Shown here piece by piece: positions 50,828 to 61,253 of a DNA stretch of 64,000 nt; the first letter of the stretch is position 1; each line of letters starts with the position of its first letter. Origin of the DNA: Sphingopyxis sp. YF1. Its GTDB lineage: Bacteria > Pseudomonadota > Alphaproteobacteria > Sphingomonadales > Sphingomonadaceae. Under the pieces are notes generated by a model, which saw only the letters and a list, made by a program, of their open reading frames with translations, was not told the DNA's origin and searched no databases. The stretch is from contig NZ_CP033204.1 of assembly GCF_022701295.1 (NCBI RefSeq), forward strand, positions 744,001-808,000. Direction: 5' to 3'. The position numbers were made by a program, and so were the translations under genes.

Positions 50828-51996
50828 CGCGCGCGCGCGTCGCGGCGCTGGCGGCGGGGACGGGGCACGTGCTCGTCCATGCCGCTCCGGCGCTGCTCCT
50901 CGCCTGGTTTGCGGGCGGCCAGCAGGCGCTCGGCCGGATCGACGCGGGGCTGGCGATTCCCTGGCTGATGCCCGGCGCGCTGCTCCTCGCCTGGCGCGTG
51001 CGCGACCGGACGCGCGCGGCGCAGGGCGCGGCGGTGGCGGCGGCGATCGCGGGGTTGCTGCTGCTCCAGCTCATGCTCCACCTCCTTCTCGGCGGCCGGG
51101 CGGGCGGCGCCTCGCTGCTGGTGACGGCGCTCGCGGGGGGCATCTGCTGCGCGCTGGCGGCGGTGCTGGTTGCGCGCGCGCGGCGGTGGCGCGCGGCGGC
51201 GCGCTGGCCGGCGCTGCTCGCGGCCGCGGCGCTCGCCTTTGCGGCGGGGCAGGGGCTGCTCGCATGGGGCGCCGCACCGCGCATCGCCGAGCCGCGCCTG
51301 AAGCTCGCGATCCTGACCGGGCTGCCGCTGCGCTGGAACGGCGGCGGCGGCGATCTGGCGGCGATGCTCGCGTCGGGGCCGTCGGACGCGCCCGCGCTCG
51401 CGGCGCTCGAGCGCCGTTTCGACGTCCGGCTGGTCGACAGTCTTGCGGGTGTGCCCCCCGGCGAAGCGCTGCTCGTCGCGCATCCGCGCGCGCTCGCGCC
51501 GCACGATCTGGTCGCGCTCGACGCGCGCGCGCGGCGCGGCGCGCCGACCGTGATCCTCGCCGACGCGCTGTCGAGCTGGCCGCCGCCGCACCCGCTCGGC
51601 GATCCGCGCAACCCGCCGGTGACCAGCCTGCTCACCCCGCTGCTCGATCATTGGGGCCTCACCCTCGCGCTGCCCGCGCCCGCGCGCCGCGGCGAGGTCG
51701 CGGTCTTCGTCGACCCCGGCGGCGCGCGGCTGCGGCTCCACTCGGCGGGGCGTTTCACCGCGCTGCCCGGGCATTGCCGGGCCTATGGCGGCGGGCTGGT
51801 CGCGCAGTGCCGCCTTGCCGGCGCGGGCGGCGCGGTCTGGCTGGTCGGCGACGCCGACATGCTCCACGACGGCTTGTGGCGGTCGCCGTTCGACGCCGCG
51901 CCCTGGCTGCGGCGCTCGGACAATATCGCGTGGCTCGCCGGGCGCCTCGGCGGTGCCGGCGACCGCGCCGCATTCGCGCCGATCTGGATTCGCTGA
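50824..51996 (+). CDS. Membrane protein resembling GldG/ABC-transporter auxiliary proteins
   Basis: A 390-residue protein. The N-terminal 160 residues are four or five membrane helices (for example AAVAAAIAGLLLLQLMLHLL and LLAAAALAFAAGQGLLAWG). The rest is a soluble alpha/beta domain with KLAILTGLPLRWNGGGGDLA, GEALLVAHPRALAPHDLVAL and GAVWLVGDADMLHDGLWR; the WLVGDADML-type motif is seen in GldG-like, ABC auxiliary and DUF4350 proteins. No ABC ATPase is adjacent. The GTG start overlaps the preceding stop. A terminator follows. Confidence 0.65.
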   Translation: MTRARVAALAAGTGHVLVHAAPALLLAWFAGGQQALGRIDAGLAIPWLMPGALLLAWRVRDRTRAAQGAAVAAAIAGLLLLQLMLHLLLGGRAGGASLLVTALAGGICCALAAVLVARARRWRAAARWPALLAAAALAFAAGQGLLAWGAAPRIAEPRLKLAILTGLPLRWNGGGGDLAAMLASGPSDAPALAALERRFDVRLVDSLAGVPPGEALLVAHPRALAPHDLVALDARARRGAPTVILADALSSWPPPHPLGDPRNPPVTSLLTPLLDHWGLTLALPAPARRGEVAVFVDPGGARLRLHSAGRFTALPGHCRAYGGGLVAQCRLAGAGGAVWLVGDADMLHDGLWRSPFDAAPWLRRSDNIAWLAGRLGGAGDRAAFAPIWIR

Positions 51997-52008
51997 ACCC
52001 GCCGCGAT

Positions 52009-52030
52009 CCGCGCATTTGTGCGGCTTTTC
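52009..52030 (+). terminator. Rho-independent terminator after the cysK operon
   Basis: CCGCGC and GTGCGG pair (one G-U) around ATTT and are followed by CTTTTC. It lies 13 bp after the last gene of the cysK operon and separates it from the mraZ region. Confidence 0.6.
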
Positions 52031-52087
52031 CCTCGAACATCGCCCGATCGTCGCGCCGCCCGCGGCGGCGCCGGCGCGCGCGCGGCG

Positions 52088-52171
52088 CCCCTTTTGACCC
52101 GCGTGCCCCGATTTCACCCCGGATTGTGGTCTATTTGCCCTGATTATCCCGAAATTTCCCCTTTCCACCCC
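52088..52171 (-). promoter_or_regulatory. 10-bp-phased CCC array upstream of mraZ (candidate MraZ operator)
   Basis: CCC occurs in exact 10-bp phase at 52088, 52098, 52118, 52138, 52148, 52158 and 52168 (first bases), each usually preceded by an AT-rich half turn. On the minus strand this reads GGG every 10 bp, the period of the TGGGN-N5 direct repeats bound by MraZ in other bacteria. One unit (52128) is missing and one (52106) is shifted by a base. It lies 123 bp before the mraZ start. Confidence 0.5.
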
Positions 52172-52293
52172 GACGGGTTGCTGGTAGGCAGGAATCGGAG
52201 AGGGGCAATCTCCGCCTGAGTCACTGGATTCGGAATTTCGCGATTCCGGGGTCGGGAAAGTTTTGCCCAGGGTGTCAGGCAGGGGGCAGATCG

Positions 52294-52815
52294 ATGGCGG
52301 TTGTGACGCCCGGCAGCTATTCCGGCACCGAATTCGCCGCGATCGATGGCAAGGGGCGGATCGCCGTCCCCTCCGAATTCCGCAACAATGTGCCCCTCAA
52401 TGCGGATGGCCAGCGCGTGCTCTGGGTCAGCTTCCATGAAAAGCTGCCCTGTCTGGTCGCCTATGGCCAGGACCAGTATGACCGCCTCAGCGGCGAGATC
52501 GAACGCGACCGCGAGACCGCGCGCCAGCGCAACCTCGACTTCGACGAGGATGCCGAGTTCAAGAAGCGCTTCGAATTCGCCAAGGCCTATACGCTCGACG
52601 ACAGCGGCCGCTTCCTCCCCGGTTTCTCGCACCGCGACCTCACCGAGGAAAGCGCCGGCCAGGCGTATGAAAACGGCGCCTGCGCCTTCGTCGGCGCGGG
52701 GCGGCGCTTCGAGATCTGGTGGCTCCCCGAACTCGCCCGCTGCGAAGAGGCGAACCCCCGCCTCCGCCGCATGGGGAGCGCGTGGGAAGCGACGAAGGGG
52801 AAGGGGCGCAAATGA
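52294..52815 (+). CDS. mraZ: Transcriptional regulator MraZ
   Basis: First gene of the division and cell wall cluster; a ring-forming SpoVT/AbrB-fold protein that in other bacteria represses the cluster by binding direct repeats upstream. The 173-residue protein has the two AbrB-like halves: [20 protein letters not shown] near residue 17 and [19 protein letters not shown] near residue 98. It is slightly longer than E. coli MraZ (152) through a C-terminal tail. CAGGCAGGGGGCAG precedes the ATG at 52294. The stop overlaps rsmH (ATGA). Confidence 0.95.
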   Translation: MAVVTPGSYSGTEFAAIDGKGRIAVPSEFRNNVPLNADGQRVLWVSFHEKLPCLVAYGQDQYDRLSGEIERDRETARQRNLDFDEDAEFKKRFEFAKAYTLDDSGRFLPGFSHRDLTEESAGQAYENGACAFVGAGRRFEIWWLPELARCEEANPRLRRMGSAWEATKGKGRK

Positions 52816-53792
52816 GCGAACTTCCCCGCGATCCGCGCCATGACCCGGTGCTCCGCGAAGAAGTCGTCGCCGCGCTCGCCATCACCCCCGGCGAGCGCCA
52901 CGTCGACGCGACCTTCGGTGCGGGCGGCTATACGCGCGCGCTGCTCGCCGCGGGTGCCGAGGTGGTCGGCTGCGACCGCGATCCCGACGCGATCGCCGAG
53001 GGCGCGGCGCTGGTCGCCGAGGCCGGCGGCCATCTGACGCTCGTCCACGGCCGCTTCGGCGAGATCGACCGGCTGCTCGCCGAGCGCGGCATCGGCGAAG
53101 TCGACGGCATCGTCTTCGACATCGGCGTCTCGTCGATGCAGCTCGACCGCGCCGACCGCGGCTTTTCGTTCCAGAACGACGGCCCGCTCGACATGCGCAT
53201 GGCGCAGGACGGCGAGAGCGCGGCCGACTGGATCAACCGCGCCGACGAGGCGGAGATCGCCGACGTGCTCTACCATTATGGCGACGAGCGCCAGTCGCGC
53301 CGCGTCGCGCGGGCGATCGTCGCCGACCGGCCCTTCGCGCGCACGGGCGAGCTTGCGGCGACGATCCGCAAGGCGCTGCGCCACCCGCCGGGCGCCCCGA
53401 AGGACCCGGCGACGCGCAGTTTCCAGGCGATCCGCATCCACATCAACGCCGAGCTCGACGAGCTCCGGGCCGGGCTCGACGCCGCCGAACGGCTGCTCCG
53501 TCCCGGCGGGCGTCTCGCCGTCGTCAGTTTTCACAGTACCGAGGATCGCATCGTGAAGAATTTCCTGCGCGAACGCAGCGGTGGCGATGTCCGCGCGTCG
53601 CGCCACCGGCCCGCGCTCGCCCCTCCGGCGCGGGCCGCAACATTCGAGACCCCGGCGCGCAAGGTGCGGCCGGGCAAGGCCGAAGAGGCGCGCAACCCGC
53701 GCGCGCGTTCGGCGACGCTGCGCAGCGCGGTGCGCACCGGCGCGCCCGCATGGTCCGATGGTTTGACGGCAAGGGAGGCAATGTCATGCTGA
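52812..53792 (+). CDS. rsmH: 16S rRNA (cytosine(1402)-N4)-methyltransferase
   Basis: Methylates C1402 in the ribosomal P site. The 326-residue protein has the start [18 protein letters not shown], motif [39 protein letters not shown] (family hallmark), [19 protein letters not shown] and [18 protein letters not shown]. The start at 52812 overlaps mraZ; the stop overlaps the ftsL-like start. Confidence 0.97.
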   Translation: MSELPRDPRHDPVLREEVVAALAITPGERHVDATFGAGGYTRALLAAGAEVVGCDRDPDAIAEGAALVAEAGGHLTLVHGRFGEIDRLLAERGIGEVDGIVFDIGVSSMQLDRADRGFSFQNDGPLDMRMAQDGESAADWINRADEAEIADVLYHYGDERQSRRVARAIVADRPFARTGELAATIRKALRHPPGAPKDPATRSFQAIRIHINAELDELRAGLDAAERLLRPGGRLAVVSFHSTEDRIVKNFLRERSGGDVRASRHRPALAPPARAATFETPARKVRPGKAEEARNPRARSATLRSAVRTGAPAWSDGLTAREAMSC

Positions 53793-54373
53793 TGGCGGCG
53801 CGCAAGCTCCAGGGGATCGGGCTCGTCCTGCTCGTGCTCCTCTTCGCGATGATGCTCTATCCGGTGTCGCTCAAGGTGGCGGCGACGCGTAGCGAACTGG
53901 CGCAGATCAACCGCCAGATCGAAAGCACGCGCAGCAACATCCGCTACCTCGAATCCGAACTCGCGGTGCGCGCCTCGATGCGCCAGCTCGAACAGTGGAA
54001 TGCCGAAACCTTCGGCTATTCGGCGCCGTCGGCGAGCCAGTATCTCGAAAACGAGCGCCAGCTCGCGTCGCTCGGCCGCGTGCCGCGCGCGCGCGGCGCC
54101 AACGAGGTCGCGCCGGTGCTGATGGCGATGGTCTCGCCCGTCGCGATCCCCGAAAAGGCACAGCCGGTCGAAACCGCGGCCGCCGCCGCGACGAAGCCGG
54201 CCACGGTCAAGGTCGCGGCCGCCGCCGTCCAGTCCGACGTGTCCCCGCGCATGGCGCCGACGCGCCGCCGCGAACAGCTCAAGATGATCGAGGATCAACT
54301 GCTCGCCGAATCGACCCTCGCCGACCTCAAGCGCGCCGCTGCCGCCGAAGCCGGGGAATCGCGCGGCCGATGA
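53786..54373 (+). CDS. ftsL: FtsL-like cell division protein
   Basis: The gene sits in the ftsL position between rsmH and ftsI. The 195-residue product has one N-terminal membrane helix ([20 protein letters not shown]) then a coiled coil ([20 protein letters not shown]), the layout of FtsL, which forms the FtsQLB complex that activates septal synthesis. Sequence similarity to FtsL is always weak, so the call rests on position and topology. It is longer than E. coli FtsL (121) by an Ala/Val/Lys-rich tail of about 90 residues. GGGAGG lies before the ATG at 53786, which overlaps the rsmH stop; its stop overlaps ftsI. Confidence 0.7.
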   Translation: MLMAARKLQGIGLVLLVLLFAMMLYPVSLKVAATRSELAQINRQIESTRSNIRYLESELAVRASMRQLEQWNAETFGYSAPSASQYLENERQLASLGRVPRARGANEVAPVLMAMVSPVAIPEKAQPVETAAAAATKPATVKVAAAAVQSDVSPRMAPTRRREQLKMIEDQLLAESTLADLKRAAAAEAGESRGR

Positions 54374-56058
54374 ACACCCTCGTCGTCCGCCCCACACGCG
54401 TCCGCACCGCCGGTGTGCGCCAGCAGATCCTGCTGACCGCGCAGCAGCGGCTGATGATCCTGATGCTGCTGTTCATGGCGGCGATTCTGCTCGTGTCGGT
54501 GCGGCTCCTCTATTTCGCGGTGTTCGACACCGGCGGACGGCAGGGCGGTTCGGCCGCCTTCGTGCCCGCGCGCGCCGACATCGTCGACCGCAACGGCATC
54601 CCGCTCGCGCGTACGATCGACGGCTATTCGATCCGCGTCGTGCCGTCGAAGCTGCTCAACGATCGCGCCTATCTGGCCGACGAACTGGTCAAGATCTTCC
54701 CCGACACCCCGCGCGAGGAATTTCTGGCAAAGCTGAGCGGTTCGCGCTCGACCTATATCCGCCGCCGCGCGCTGCCCGATCAGGTCGCGGCAGTGAATGC
54801 GATCGGCGAAATCGGTTTCGATTTCCCGCGCGAAAAGGAACGCCTCTATCCCCAGATGTCGCTCGCCGCGCACGCGCTCGGCTTCCTCAATGCCGAGGGG
54901 CAGGGCGTCACCGGCATGGAAGGCGCGTTCGATGCGCGGCTGACCGACGCCGCGACGCGCGGCGAACCGCTCGCGCTGTCGATCGATTCGCGCGTCCAGG
55001 GCGTGCTCGAAAGCGAACTCGGCAACGCGGTCACCAATCTCGAGGCGATCGGCGGCGCGGGGATCATCCTCGACGTGCACACCGGCGAAGTGCTCGCGAT
55101 GACCTCGCTGCCGACCTTCAACCCGAACAAGCTCACCGGCAGCGACCCAATGACGCGGCGCAACGCGGTGACCTATAATCTCTACGAGCTGGGCTCGACC
55201 TTCAAGCCGCTCTCGATCGCGGCGGCGATCGACAATGGCACCGTCACCAGCATGGCGCGTCGCTACGACGCCAGCGCGCCGCTTGCGATCGCGGGTTTCC
55301 GTATCCGCGACAGCCATCCCGGCCGCTGGTACAATGTGCCCGAAACGCTGATCCAGAGCTCGAACATCGCGACCGCGCGCATCGCCGACGAACTCGGCCG
55401 CGAAAAGATGGAAGTGCTGTTCCGCAGCCTCGATTTCGACAAGCGCCCGGGAATCGAGCTCAAGGAACGCGCCTTCCCGCTGTGGCCGCGCGACTGGGGA
55501 CGCATCACGACGATGACGACCAGCTACGGCCACGGCATCGCGGTGACCCCGCTCCATCTTGCGAGCGCCTATGCCGCGCTCGTCAACGGCGGCATCTATC
55601 GTCCTGCGACGATGCTCAAGCTCGGCGACAAGGCCCCGCCCGAGGGACGCCGCGTCTTCAAGGCGGCAACCAGCGCGCGCATGCGCCAGCTGCTCCGCCT
55701 GATCGTCTCCGACGGCACCGGCAAACAGGCGAACGCGCCGGGCTTCCGCGTCGGTGGCAAGACGGGCAGCGCGGAAAAGCCGGGGGCGGGCGGCTATCGC
55801 CGGACGTCGGTTGTCGCGACCTTCGCGGCCGCCTTTCCGATGGATAATCCGCGCTATGTCGTCATCGCGATGATCGACGAGCCGAAGGGCAACGCCTTCA
55901 GCTCGGGCCAGCGCACCGCGGGCTGGACCGCGGCGCCGGTGATCAAGAAGGTGGTCGAACGCGCGGGGCCGATGCTCGGCGTCTTCCCCGACGAAAGCCG
56001 CGACGTCGACGTGTCCGAACTGCTCCCGCTGATCCGGAAAAAGGAAGAAGGCGAATAA
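54370..56058 (+). CDS. ftsI: Peptidoglycan D,D-transpeptidase FtsI (PBP3)
   Basis: Septal class B penicillin-binding protein of 562 residues. A membrane helix (about residues 28-50, LMILMLLFMAAILLVSVRLL) is followed by the pedestal domain (FVPARADIVDRNGIPLARTI) and the transpeptidase domain with Ser276 in ELGSTFKPLS, the SSN motif at 330-332 (IQSSNIATA) and KTGS at 464-467 (VGGKTGSAEK). All catalytic motifs are intact. It works with FtsW encoded downstream. Start overlaps the ftsL-like stop; stop and murE start share one base. Confidence 0.96.
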   Translation: MNTLVVRPTRVRTAGVRQQILLTAQQRLMILMLLFMAAILLVSVRLLYFAVFDTGGRQGGSAAFVPARADIVDRNGIPLARTIDGYSIRVVPSKLLNDRAYLADELVKIFPDTPREEFLAKLSGSRSTYIRRRALPDQVAAVNAIGEIGFDFPREKERLYPQMSLAAHALGFLNAEGQGVTGMEGAFDARLTDAATRGEPLALSIDSRVQGVLESELGNAVTNLEAIGGAGIILDVHTGEVLAMTSLPTFNPNKLTGSDPMTRRNAVTYNLYELGSTFKPLSIAAAIDNGTVTSMARRYDASAPLAIAGFRIRDSHPGRWYNVPETLIQSSNIATARIADELGREKMEVLFRSLDFDKRPGIELKERAFPLWPRDWGRITTMTTSYGHGIAVTPLHLASAYAALVNGGIYRPATMLKLGDKAPPEGRRVFKAATSARMRQLLRLIVSDGTGKQANAPGFRVGGKTGSAEKPGAGGYRRTSVVATFAAAFPMDNPRYVVIAMIDEPKGNAFSSGQRTAGWTAAPVIKKVVERAGPMLGVFPDESRDVDVSELLPLIRKKEEGE

Positions 56059-57497
56059 TGCGTCTGGCGGCGCTGCTCGAACATCATGATCTGGGCGGTG
56101 CCGACCCCGTCGTCACCGGGCTCGCCATCGACCATCGCAAGGTCGCGCCGGGCACGATTTTCGGCGCCTTCGTCGGCGAAAAATTCAATGGCGAGGATTA
56201 TATCGCCGCAGCGATCGCTGCGGGCGCGATCGCGATCGTCGCACGCCCCGAAGCGCGGGTCGAAGGCGCGGTGCACATCGCCGACGCCAACCCGCGCCGC
56301 GCCTTCGCGCATATCGCGGCGCGCTTCTTTCACCGTTTCCCCGCCTGCTGCGTCGCGGTGACGGGGACCAACGGCAAGACCTCGACGGTCGAAATGACGC
56401 GCCAGCTGTGGCGCATGGCGGGATTCAACGCCGCCTCGATCGGGACGCTCGGCGTGACGACCTCGAACGAGCGCGTCGTCACCGGGCTGACCACGCCCGA
56501 TATCGTCACCTTCCTGTCGAACATGTCGGGTCTCGCCGCCGAGGGCGTCACCCACGCCGCCTTCGAAGCGTCGAGCCACGGCCTCGACCAGTATCGCACC
56601 GAAGGCCTGCCGGTGAAGGCGGCGGCCTTCACCAACCTCAGCCACGATCACCTCGATTATCATGGCGACATGGAAACCTATATGGCCGCCAAGATGCGGC
56701 TGTTCCGCGAGGTCGTCGATCCCGCCGGCACCGTCGTGATCTGGAACGACGACATCTGGTCGGCGGCGGCGGAACACGAGGCGAAGCAGCGCGGGCTCAG
56801 GATATTGACCGTTGGCCGCGAGGGGGCGGATCTTCGCCTCGTCAGCCGCGAACCGACCCAGCTCGGCCAGTCGCTGCTGATCCAGGCCGGGCCGCTCGTG
56901 CAAAAGGTGACGCTGCCGCTGATCGGCGCCTATCAGGTCGCCAATGCGCTGGTCGCGGCGGGGCTGGTGATTGCGACGGGCGGCGACGCCGGCCAGACGC
57001 TCGCCAATCTCGCGCGCCTGCAACCCGTTCCCGGGCGCCTCGAGCGCGCCGCGATCACCGCGACGGGGGCGCCGGTCTATGTCGACTATGCGCACACCCC
57101 CGACGCGATCGAGGCCGCGCTCGACGCGCTGCGGCCGCACGCGACCGGGCGGTTGATCCTCGTGTTCGGCGCCGGCGGCGACCGCGACAAGGACAAGCGC
57201 CCCGAGATGGGCCGGGTCGCGGCGGCGAAGGCCGACGTCGCGATCATCACCGACGACAATCCGCGCGGCGAGGATGCCGCGGAGATCCGCGCCGCCATTG
57301 CGGCGGGCGCGCCCGATGCGCGGGTGATCGGCGACCGCCGCGAAGCGATCGCCGCCGCGATTGCAGAGGCGCGCGCCGACGACATCGTGTGCATCGCGGG
57401 CAAGGGGCACGAGCAGGGCCAGATCGTCGGGCGCGGCGACGCGATGCGCGTCATTCCCTTCGACGACGTCAGCGTCGCGCGCGAGTGCGCCGCATGA
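56058..57497 (+). CDS. murE: UDP-MurNAc-L-Ala-D-Glu:meso-diaminopimelate ligase
   Basis: Adds meso-diaminopimelate to the peptidoglycan precursor; cytoplasmic, 479 residues. The ATP loop is VAVTGTNGKTSTVEMTRQL, with SHGLDQYRTEG and FTNLSHDHLDYHGDME following (the latter contains the carbamylated-Lys region). TDDNPRGEDAAEI gives the DNPR motif that selects diaminopimelate over lysine, so the cell wall is of the Gram-negative type. The stop overlaps murF (ATGA). Confidence 0.97.
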   Translation: MRLAALLEHHDLGGADPVVTGLAIDHRKVAPGTIFGAFVGEKFNGEDYIAAAIAAGAIAIVARPEARVEGAVHIADANPRRAFAHIAARFFHRFPACCVAVTGTNGKTSTVEMTRQLWRMAGFNAASIGTLGVTTSNERVVTGLTTPDIVTFLSNMSGLAAEGVTHAAFEASSHGLDQYRTEGLPVKAAAFTNLSHDHLDYHGDMETYMAAKMRLFREVVDPAGTVVIWNDDIWSAAAEHEAKQRGLRILTVGREGADLRLVSREPTQLGQSLLIQAGPLVQKVTLPLIGAYQVANALVAAGLVIATGGDAGQTLANLARLQPVPGRLERAAITATGAPVYVDYAHTPDAIEAALDALRPHATGRLILVFGAGGDRDKDKRPEMGRVAAAKADVAIITDDNPRGEDAAEIRAAIAAGAPDARVIGDRREAIAAAIAEARADDIVCIAGKGHEQGQIVGRGDAMRVIPFDDVSVARECAA

Positions 57498-58870
57498 ACC
57501 CGCTGTGGACCGCCCGCGCCATCGCGGCCGCGACGAACGGCACGGCCAGCGCCGACTTCACCGTCCAGGGCGTCGCCTTCGATTCGCGCGAAGTGGGGCG
57601 GGGCGACCTGTTCGTCGCGATGAAGGGCGAGGCGACCGACGGCCACAAATTCATCGACAAGGCGATCGCCGCGGGCGCCGCGGGCGTCGTGTGCGAAACC
57701 GCGATCGACCATCCGCATGTGCGCGTCGCCGACAGCGTCGCCGCGCTCGACGCGCTCGGCGTCGCGTCGCGCGCGCGGTGCCGCGGCCGCATCATCGGCG
57801 TCACCGGTTCGGCCGGCAAGACGGGGACGAAGGAGGCGCTGTTTGCGGCGCTCGACCGTTTCCGCCCCGGCCGGGCGCATCGCTCGGTCAAGAGCTACAA
57901 CAACCATGTCGGCGTGCCGCTGAGCCTCGCGCGCATGCCGTCGACCGCCGACTACGGCGTGTTCGAAATGGGGATGAACCATGCCGACGAACTCGCCGCG
58001 CTGACCCGCATGGTCCGGCCGCACGTCGCCATCGTCACGACCATCGCCCCCGCGCACATGGAATATTTCGGCAGCGAGGAAGCCATCGCCGACGCCAAGG
58101 GCGAGATTTTCGAGGGGCTCGAACCCGGCGGCACCGCGATCCTGCCTTTCGACAGTCCGCATTATGCGCGGCTGCGCGCAAAGGCCGAACGGCACGCCGC
58201 GCATATCGTCAGCTTCGGGCTGACCGAGGGGGCCGACGTCCGCGCGATCGACTGGCTGCCCGACGGCCAGGGCGGTTCGCTCGTCACCGCGCAGGTGCAG
58301 GACGCCTTGCTCTGCTTCACCATCGCGCAGGCCGGCGCACACTGGGTGTCGAACGCGCTCGCGGTGCTGGCGGCGGTCAAGGCGGTCGGCGGCGACCTGC
58401 CCGCGGCGGGACTCGCCTTTGCCGAGATGGCGGGGCTCGCGGGGCGCGGGGCGCGGCATCGCCTGGCCTTCGGCGGCGGGCATATCCTGCTGATCGACGA
58501 AAGCTACAACGCCAATCCCGCGTCGATGGCGGCGACGATCGCCCAGTTTGGCAGCGAATCCGCCGACCGCAGGGTGGCGATTCTCGGCGCGATGAAGGAA
58601 CTCGGCGCGGGCGGCGAGGGCTATCATGCGGGGCTCGCGGCTCCGCTCGTCGCGGCGGACGTGCAGTTCGCCTTGCTCGTCGGCGAAGAAATGGCGCCGC
58701 TCGCCAAAGCGCTTGAGGGGCGTATCGATTTCGCGCATGTGCCCGACCATCGGGCCGCCAGAGAGCGGCTGAACGACTTGATCCGCGCCGGCGACGCCGT
58801 GCTGGTCAAGGGGTCGAACAGCGTTGGCCTGTCGCATCTCGTGACGGCGCTGACCAACGGGGAAATTTGA
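57494..58870 (+). CDS. murF: UDP-MurNAc-tripeptide:D-Ala-D-Ala ligase
   Basis: Adds the D-Ala-D-Ala dipeptide to complete the pentapeptide; 458 residues. [20 protein letters not shown] starts the UDP-binding domain; the ATP loop is [20 protein letters not shown], followed by [15 protein letters not shown] and [33 protein letters not shown] is a strong MurF signature. Start overlaps murE and stop overlaps mraY. Confidence 0.97.
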   Translation: MNPLWTARAIAAATNGTASADFTVQGVAFDSREVGRGDLFVAMKGEATDGHKFIDKAIAAGAAGVVCETAIDHPHVRVADSVAALDALGVASRARCRGRIIGVTGSAGKTGTKEALFAALDRFRPGRAHRSVKSYNNHVGVPLSLARMPSTADYGVFEMGMNHADELAALTRMVRPHVAIVTTIAPAHMEYFGSEEAIADAKGEIFEGLEPGGTAILPFDSPHYARLRAKAERHAAHIVSFGLTEGADVRAIDWLPDGQGGSLVTAQVQDALLCFTIAQAGAHWVSNALAVLAAVKAVGGDLPAAGLAFAEMAGLAGRGARHRLAFGGGHILLIDESYNANPASMAATIAQFGSESADRRVAILGAMKELGAGGEGYHAGLAAPLVAADVQFALLVGEEMAPLAKALEGRIDFAHVPDHRAARERLNDLIRAGDAVLVKGSNSVGLSHLVTALTNGEI

Positions 58871-59940
58871 TGCTGTACTGGCTGGCGGAATGGCTTGGCT
58901 TTCCGGGGGCGCTCAACCTCATTCGTTATTTGAGCTTTCGGTCGGGCGCCGCGGTCGCCACCGCGCTGATCATCGGACTGTGGATCGGGCCGCGCTTCAT
59001 CCTGATGCTGCGCATGCGCCAGGGCAAGGGCCAGCCGATCCGCGACGACGGGCCGCAGAGCCATCTCGCCAAAAAGGGCACGCCGACGATGGGCGGGCTG
59101 ATGATCCTCATCGCGCTGATGATCTCGGCGCTCCTGTGGATGGACCTCTCGAACCGCTTCGTGTGGGCGTGCCTCTTCGTCACCGCGGGCTTCGCGGTCG
59201 TCGGCTTCCTCGACGATTATGACAAGGTCACCAAGTCCAGCCACCGCGGCATTCCGGGGCGGGTGCGGCTGCTGATCGAATTCGCGATCGCCGCGGTCGC
59301 GGTGCTGCTGATCGTCTCGCGCACCGGCACCGACCTCTATCTCCCCTTCTTCAACGACATCGTGATCCCGCTCGGGCCGCTCTATTATGTCTTCGCGATG
59401 GTGCTGATCGTCGGTTTCGGCAATGCGGTGAACCTCACCGACGGGCTCGACGGGCTCGCGACCTTTCCCGTGATCATCGCCAGCCTTGCCTTCCTCGTCA
59501 TCGTCTACCTCTCGGGCAATGCGAAGTTCGCCGGCTATCTCGGCATCCCGCACGTGCCGGGGGCGGGCGAGCTCGCGATCTTCGCCGCGGCGATCATCGG
59601 CGCCTGCCTCGCCTTCCTCTGGTTCAACGCCCCCCCCGCCGCGGTGTTCATGGGCGACACCGGCAGCCTTGCATTGGGCGGCGCGCTCGCGACGATCGCG
59701 GTCACCGCGCAGCACGAGCTCGTGCTCGTAATCATCGGCGGGCTGTTCGTGGTCGAGGCGCTGTCGGTGATCATCCAGGTCTTCTGGTACAAGCGCACCG
59801 GCAAGCGCGTCTTCCGCATGGCGCCGATCCACCATCATTTCGAGCAGCTTGGCTGGCCCGAATCGACCGTCGTCATCCGCTTCTGGATCGTCTCGATCGT
59901 CCTCGCGCTCGCGGGGCTCGCGACCCTGAAGCTGCGGTGA
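58870..59940 (+). CDS. mraY: Phospho-MurNAc-pentapeptide transferase
   Basis: Inner-membrane enzyme with about ten helices that moves phospho-MurNAc-pentapeptide to undecaprenyl phosphate, forming lipid I. The 356-residue protein has [39 protein letters not shown] (catalytic aspartates), [14 protein letters not shown] and the [20 protein letters not shown] signature. The ATG at 58870 overlaps the murF stop; a TTG one codon earlier is not needed. The stop overlaps a GTG start of murD. Confidence 0.97.
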   Translation: MLYWLAEWLGFPGALNLIRYLSFRSGAAVATALIIGLWIGPRFILMLRMRQGKGQPIRDDGPQSHLAKKGTPTMGGLMILIALMISALLWMDLSNRFVWACLFVTAGFAVVGFLDDYDKVTKSSHRGIPGRVRLLIEFAIAAVAVLLIVSRTGTDLYLPFFNDIVIPLGPLYYVFAMVLIVGFGNAVNLTDGLDGLATFPVIIASLAFLVIVYLSGNAKFAGYLGIPHVPGAGELAIFAAAIIGACLAFLWFNAPPAAVFMGDTGSLALGGALATIAVTAQHELVLVIIGGLFVVEALSVIIQVFWYKRTGKRVFRMAPIHHHFEQLGWPESTVVIRFWIVSIVLALAGLATLKLR

Positions 59941-61253
59941 TCACGTCGCGCGCCTTTGCCGGCCGCCGCTACGCGGTGCTGGGGCTGGCGCGCTCGGGGC
60001 TCGCGGCGGTCGAGGCGCTGATCGCCAGCGGCGCGGGGGTCACCGCGTGGGACGACCGCGAGGCCGCGCGCGACGAGGCGATGGCGCTCGGCGCCGACAT
60101 CGGCAATCCGCTCGAGATCGACCTGATCGGTTTTGCGGGCGTCGTCGTGTCGCCCGGCGTACCGCTCAACCGTCACCCGATCGCCGCGCACGCGCGCGCG
60201 GCGCATGTCCCGGTGATCGGCGACGTCGAGCTGTTCGCCGAGGCGGCCGCCGACCTGCCGCCGCACCGCATCGTCGGCATCACCGGCACCAACGGCAAGT
60301 CGACGGTGACCGCGCTCGTCACCCACATGCTCGAAAGCGCGGGGGTGCCCGCGCTGATGGGCGGCAATATCGGCCTGCCGATCCTGTCGCGCGATCCGCT
60401 CGCCCCCAATGAAAACGGCACCGGGGTCTATGTCCTCGAACTGTCGAGCTACCAGCTCGACCTCGCGCACAGCCTCGCGTGCGACGTCGCGGTGCTCACC
60501 AACATTTCGCCCGACCATCTCGACCGCTACGACGGTTTCGCGGGCTACACCGCGTCGAAGGCGCGATTGTTCAGCCTCCAGCACCAGGGTCAGGTCGCGA
60601 TCGTCGCGGTCGACGATGATCCGTCGAAGATGATCGCGAGCCGCATCAACCACCGTCTCCACCGCGTCTCGGCAAAGGACGTCGACCCCGCCGACCAGAT
60701 GCGCTGGCCCGCATTGCAGGGGCCGCACAACGCCCAGAACGCGGTCTGCGCGATCGCGGTGTGCCGCGTGCTGGGTTTGAACGACGAAGCGATCGAGCGC
60801 GGCCTCGCGACGTACAAATCGCTGCCGCATCGCATGGAATTGGTCGGCGAAGTCGCTGGCGTCCGCTGGTTCAATGACAGCAAGGCGACCAACGCGGCTT
60901 CCGCTGCACCGGCGCTGGCGGCCTTTCCGCCGGCGCCGGACCAGCGTCTCCACTGGATTGCGGGCGGGCAGGCCAAGGGCGACGGGCTCGCGGCGTGCCG
61001 GCCGTGGTTCTGCCACGTCAAGGCGGCCTATCTGATCGGCGAGGCGATGGAGGGCTTTGCCGCCGAAATCGGCGACGCGATCCCGGTCGACCGCTCGGGC
61101 GACCTCGCGACCGCGGTCGCGCGCGCCGCCGCCGCCGCCGCGCCGGGCGATATCGTGCTGCTGTCGCCGGCCTGCGCCTCGTTCGACCAGTTCAAGGATT
61201 ATGAGGAGCGCGGCGACCGCTTCCGCGCGATCGTCAGGGCATTCGGGGCATGA
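59937..61253 (+). CDS. murD: UDP-MurNAc-L-alanine:D-glutamate ligase
   Basis: Adds D-glutamate to UDP-MurNAc-L-Ala; 438 residues. [20 protein letters not shown] is the UDP-binding fold, [20 protein letters not shown] the ATP loop, [20 protein letters not shown] and [20 protein letters not shown] the catalytic middle, and [13 protein letters not shown] and [18 protein letters not shown] the C-terminal domain. The GTG start overlaps the mraY stop; the stop overlaps ftsW (ATGA). Confidence 0.97.
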   Translation: MITSRAFAGRRYAVLGLARSGLAAVEALIASGAGVTAWDDREAARDEAMALGADIGNPLEIDLIGFAGVVVSPGVPLNRHPIAAHARAAHVPVIGDVELFAEAAADLPPHRIVGITGTNGKSTVTALVTHMLESAGVPALMGGNIGLPILSRDPLAPNENGTGVYVLELSSYQLDLAHSLACDVAVLTNISPDHLDRYDGFAGYTASKARLFSLQHQGQVAIVAVDDDPSKMIASRINHRLHRVSAKDVDPADQMRWPALQGPHNAQNAVCAIAVCRVLGLNDEAIERGLATYKSLPHRMELVGEVAGVRWFNDSKATNAASAAPALAAFPPAPDQRLHWIAGGQAKGDGLAACRPWFCHVKAAYLIGEAMEGFAAEIGDAIPVDRSGDLATAVARAAAAAAPGDIVLLSPACASFDQFKDYEERGDRFRAIVRAFGA

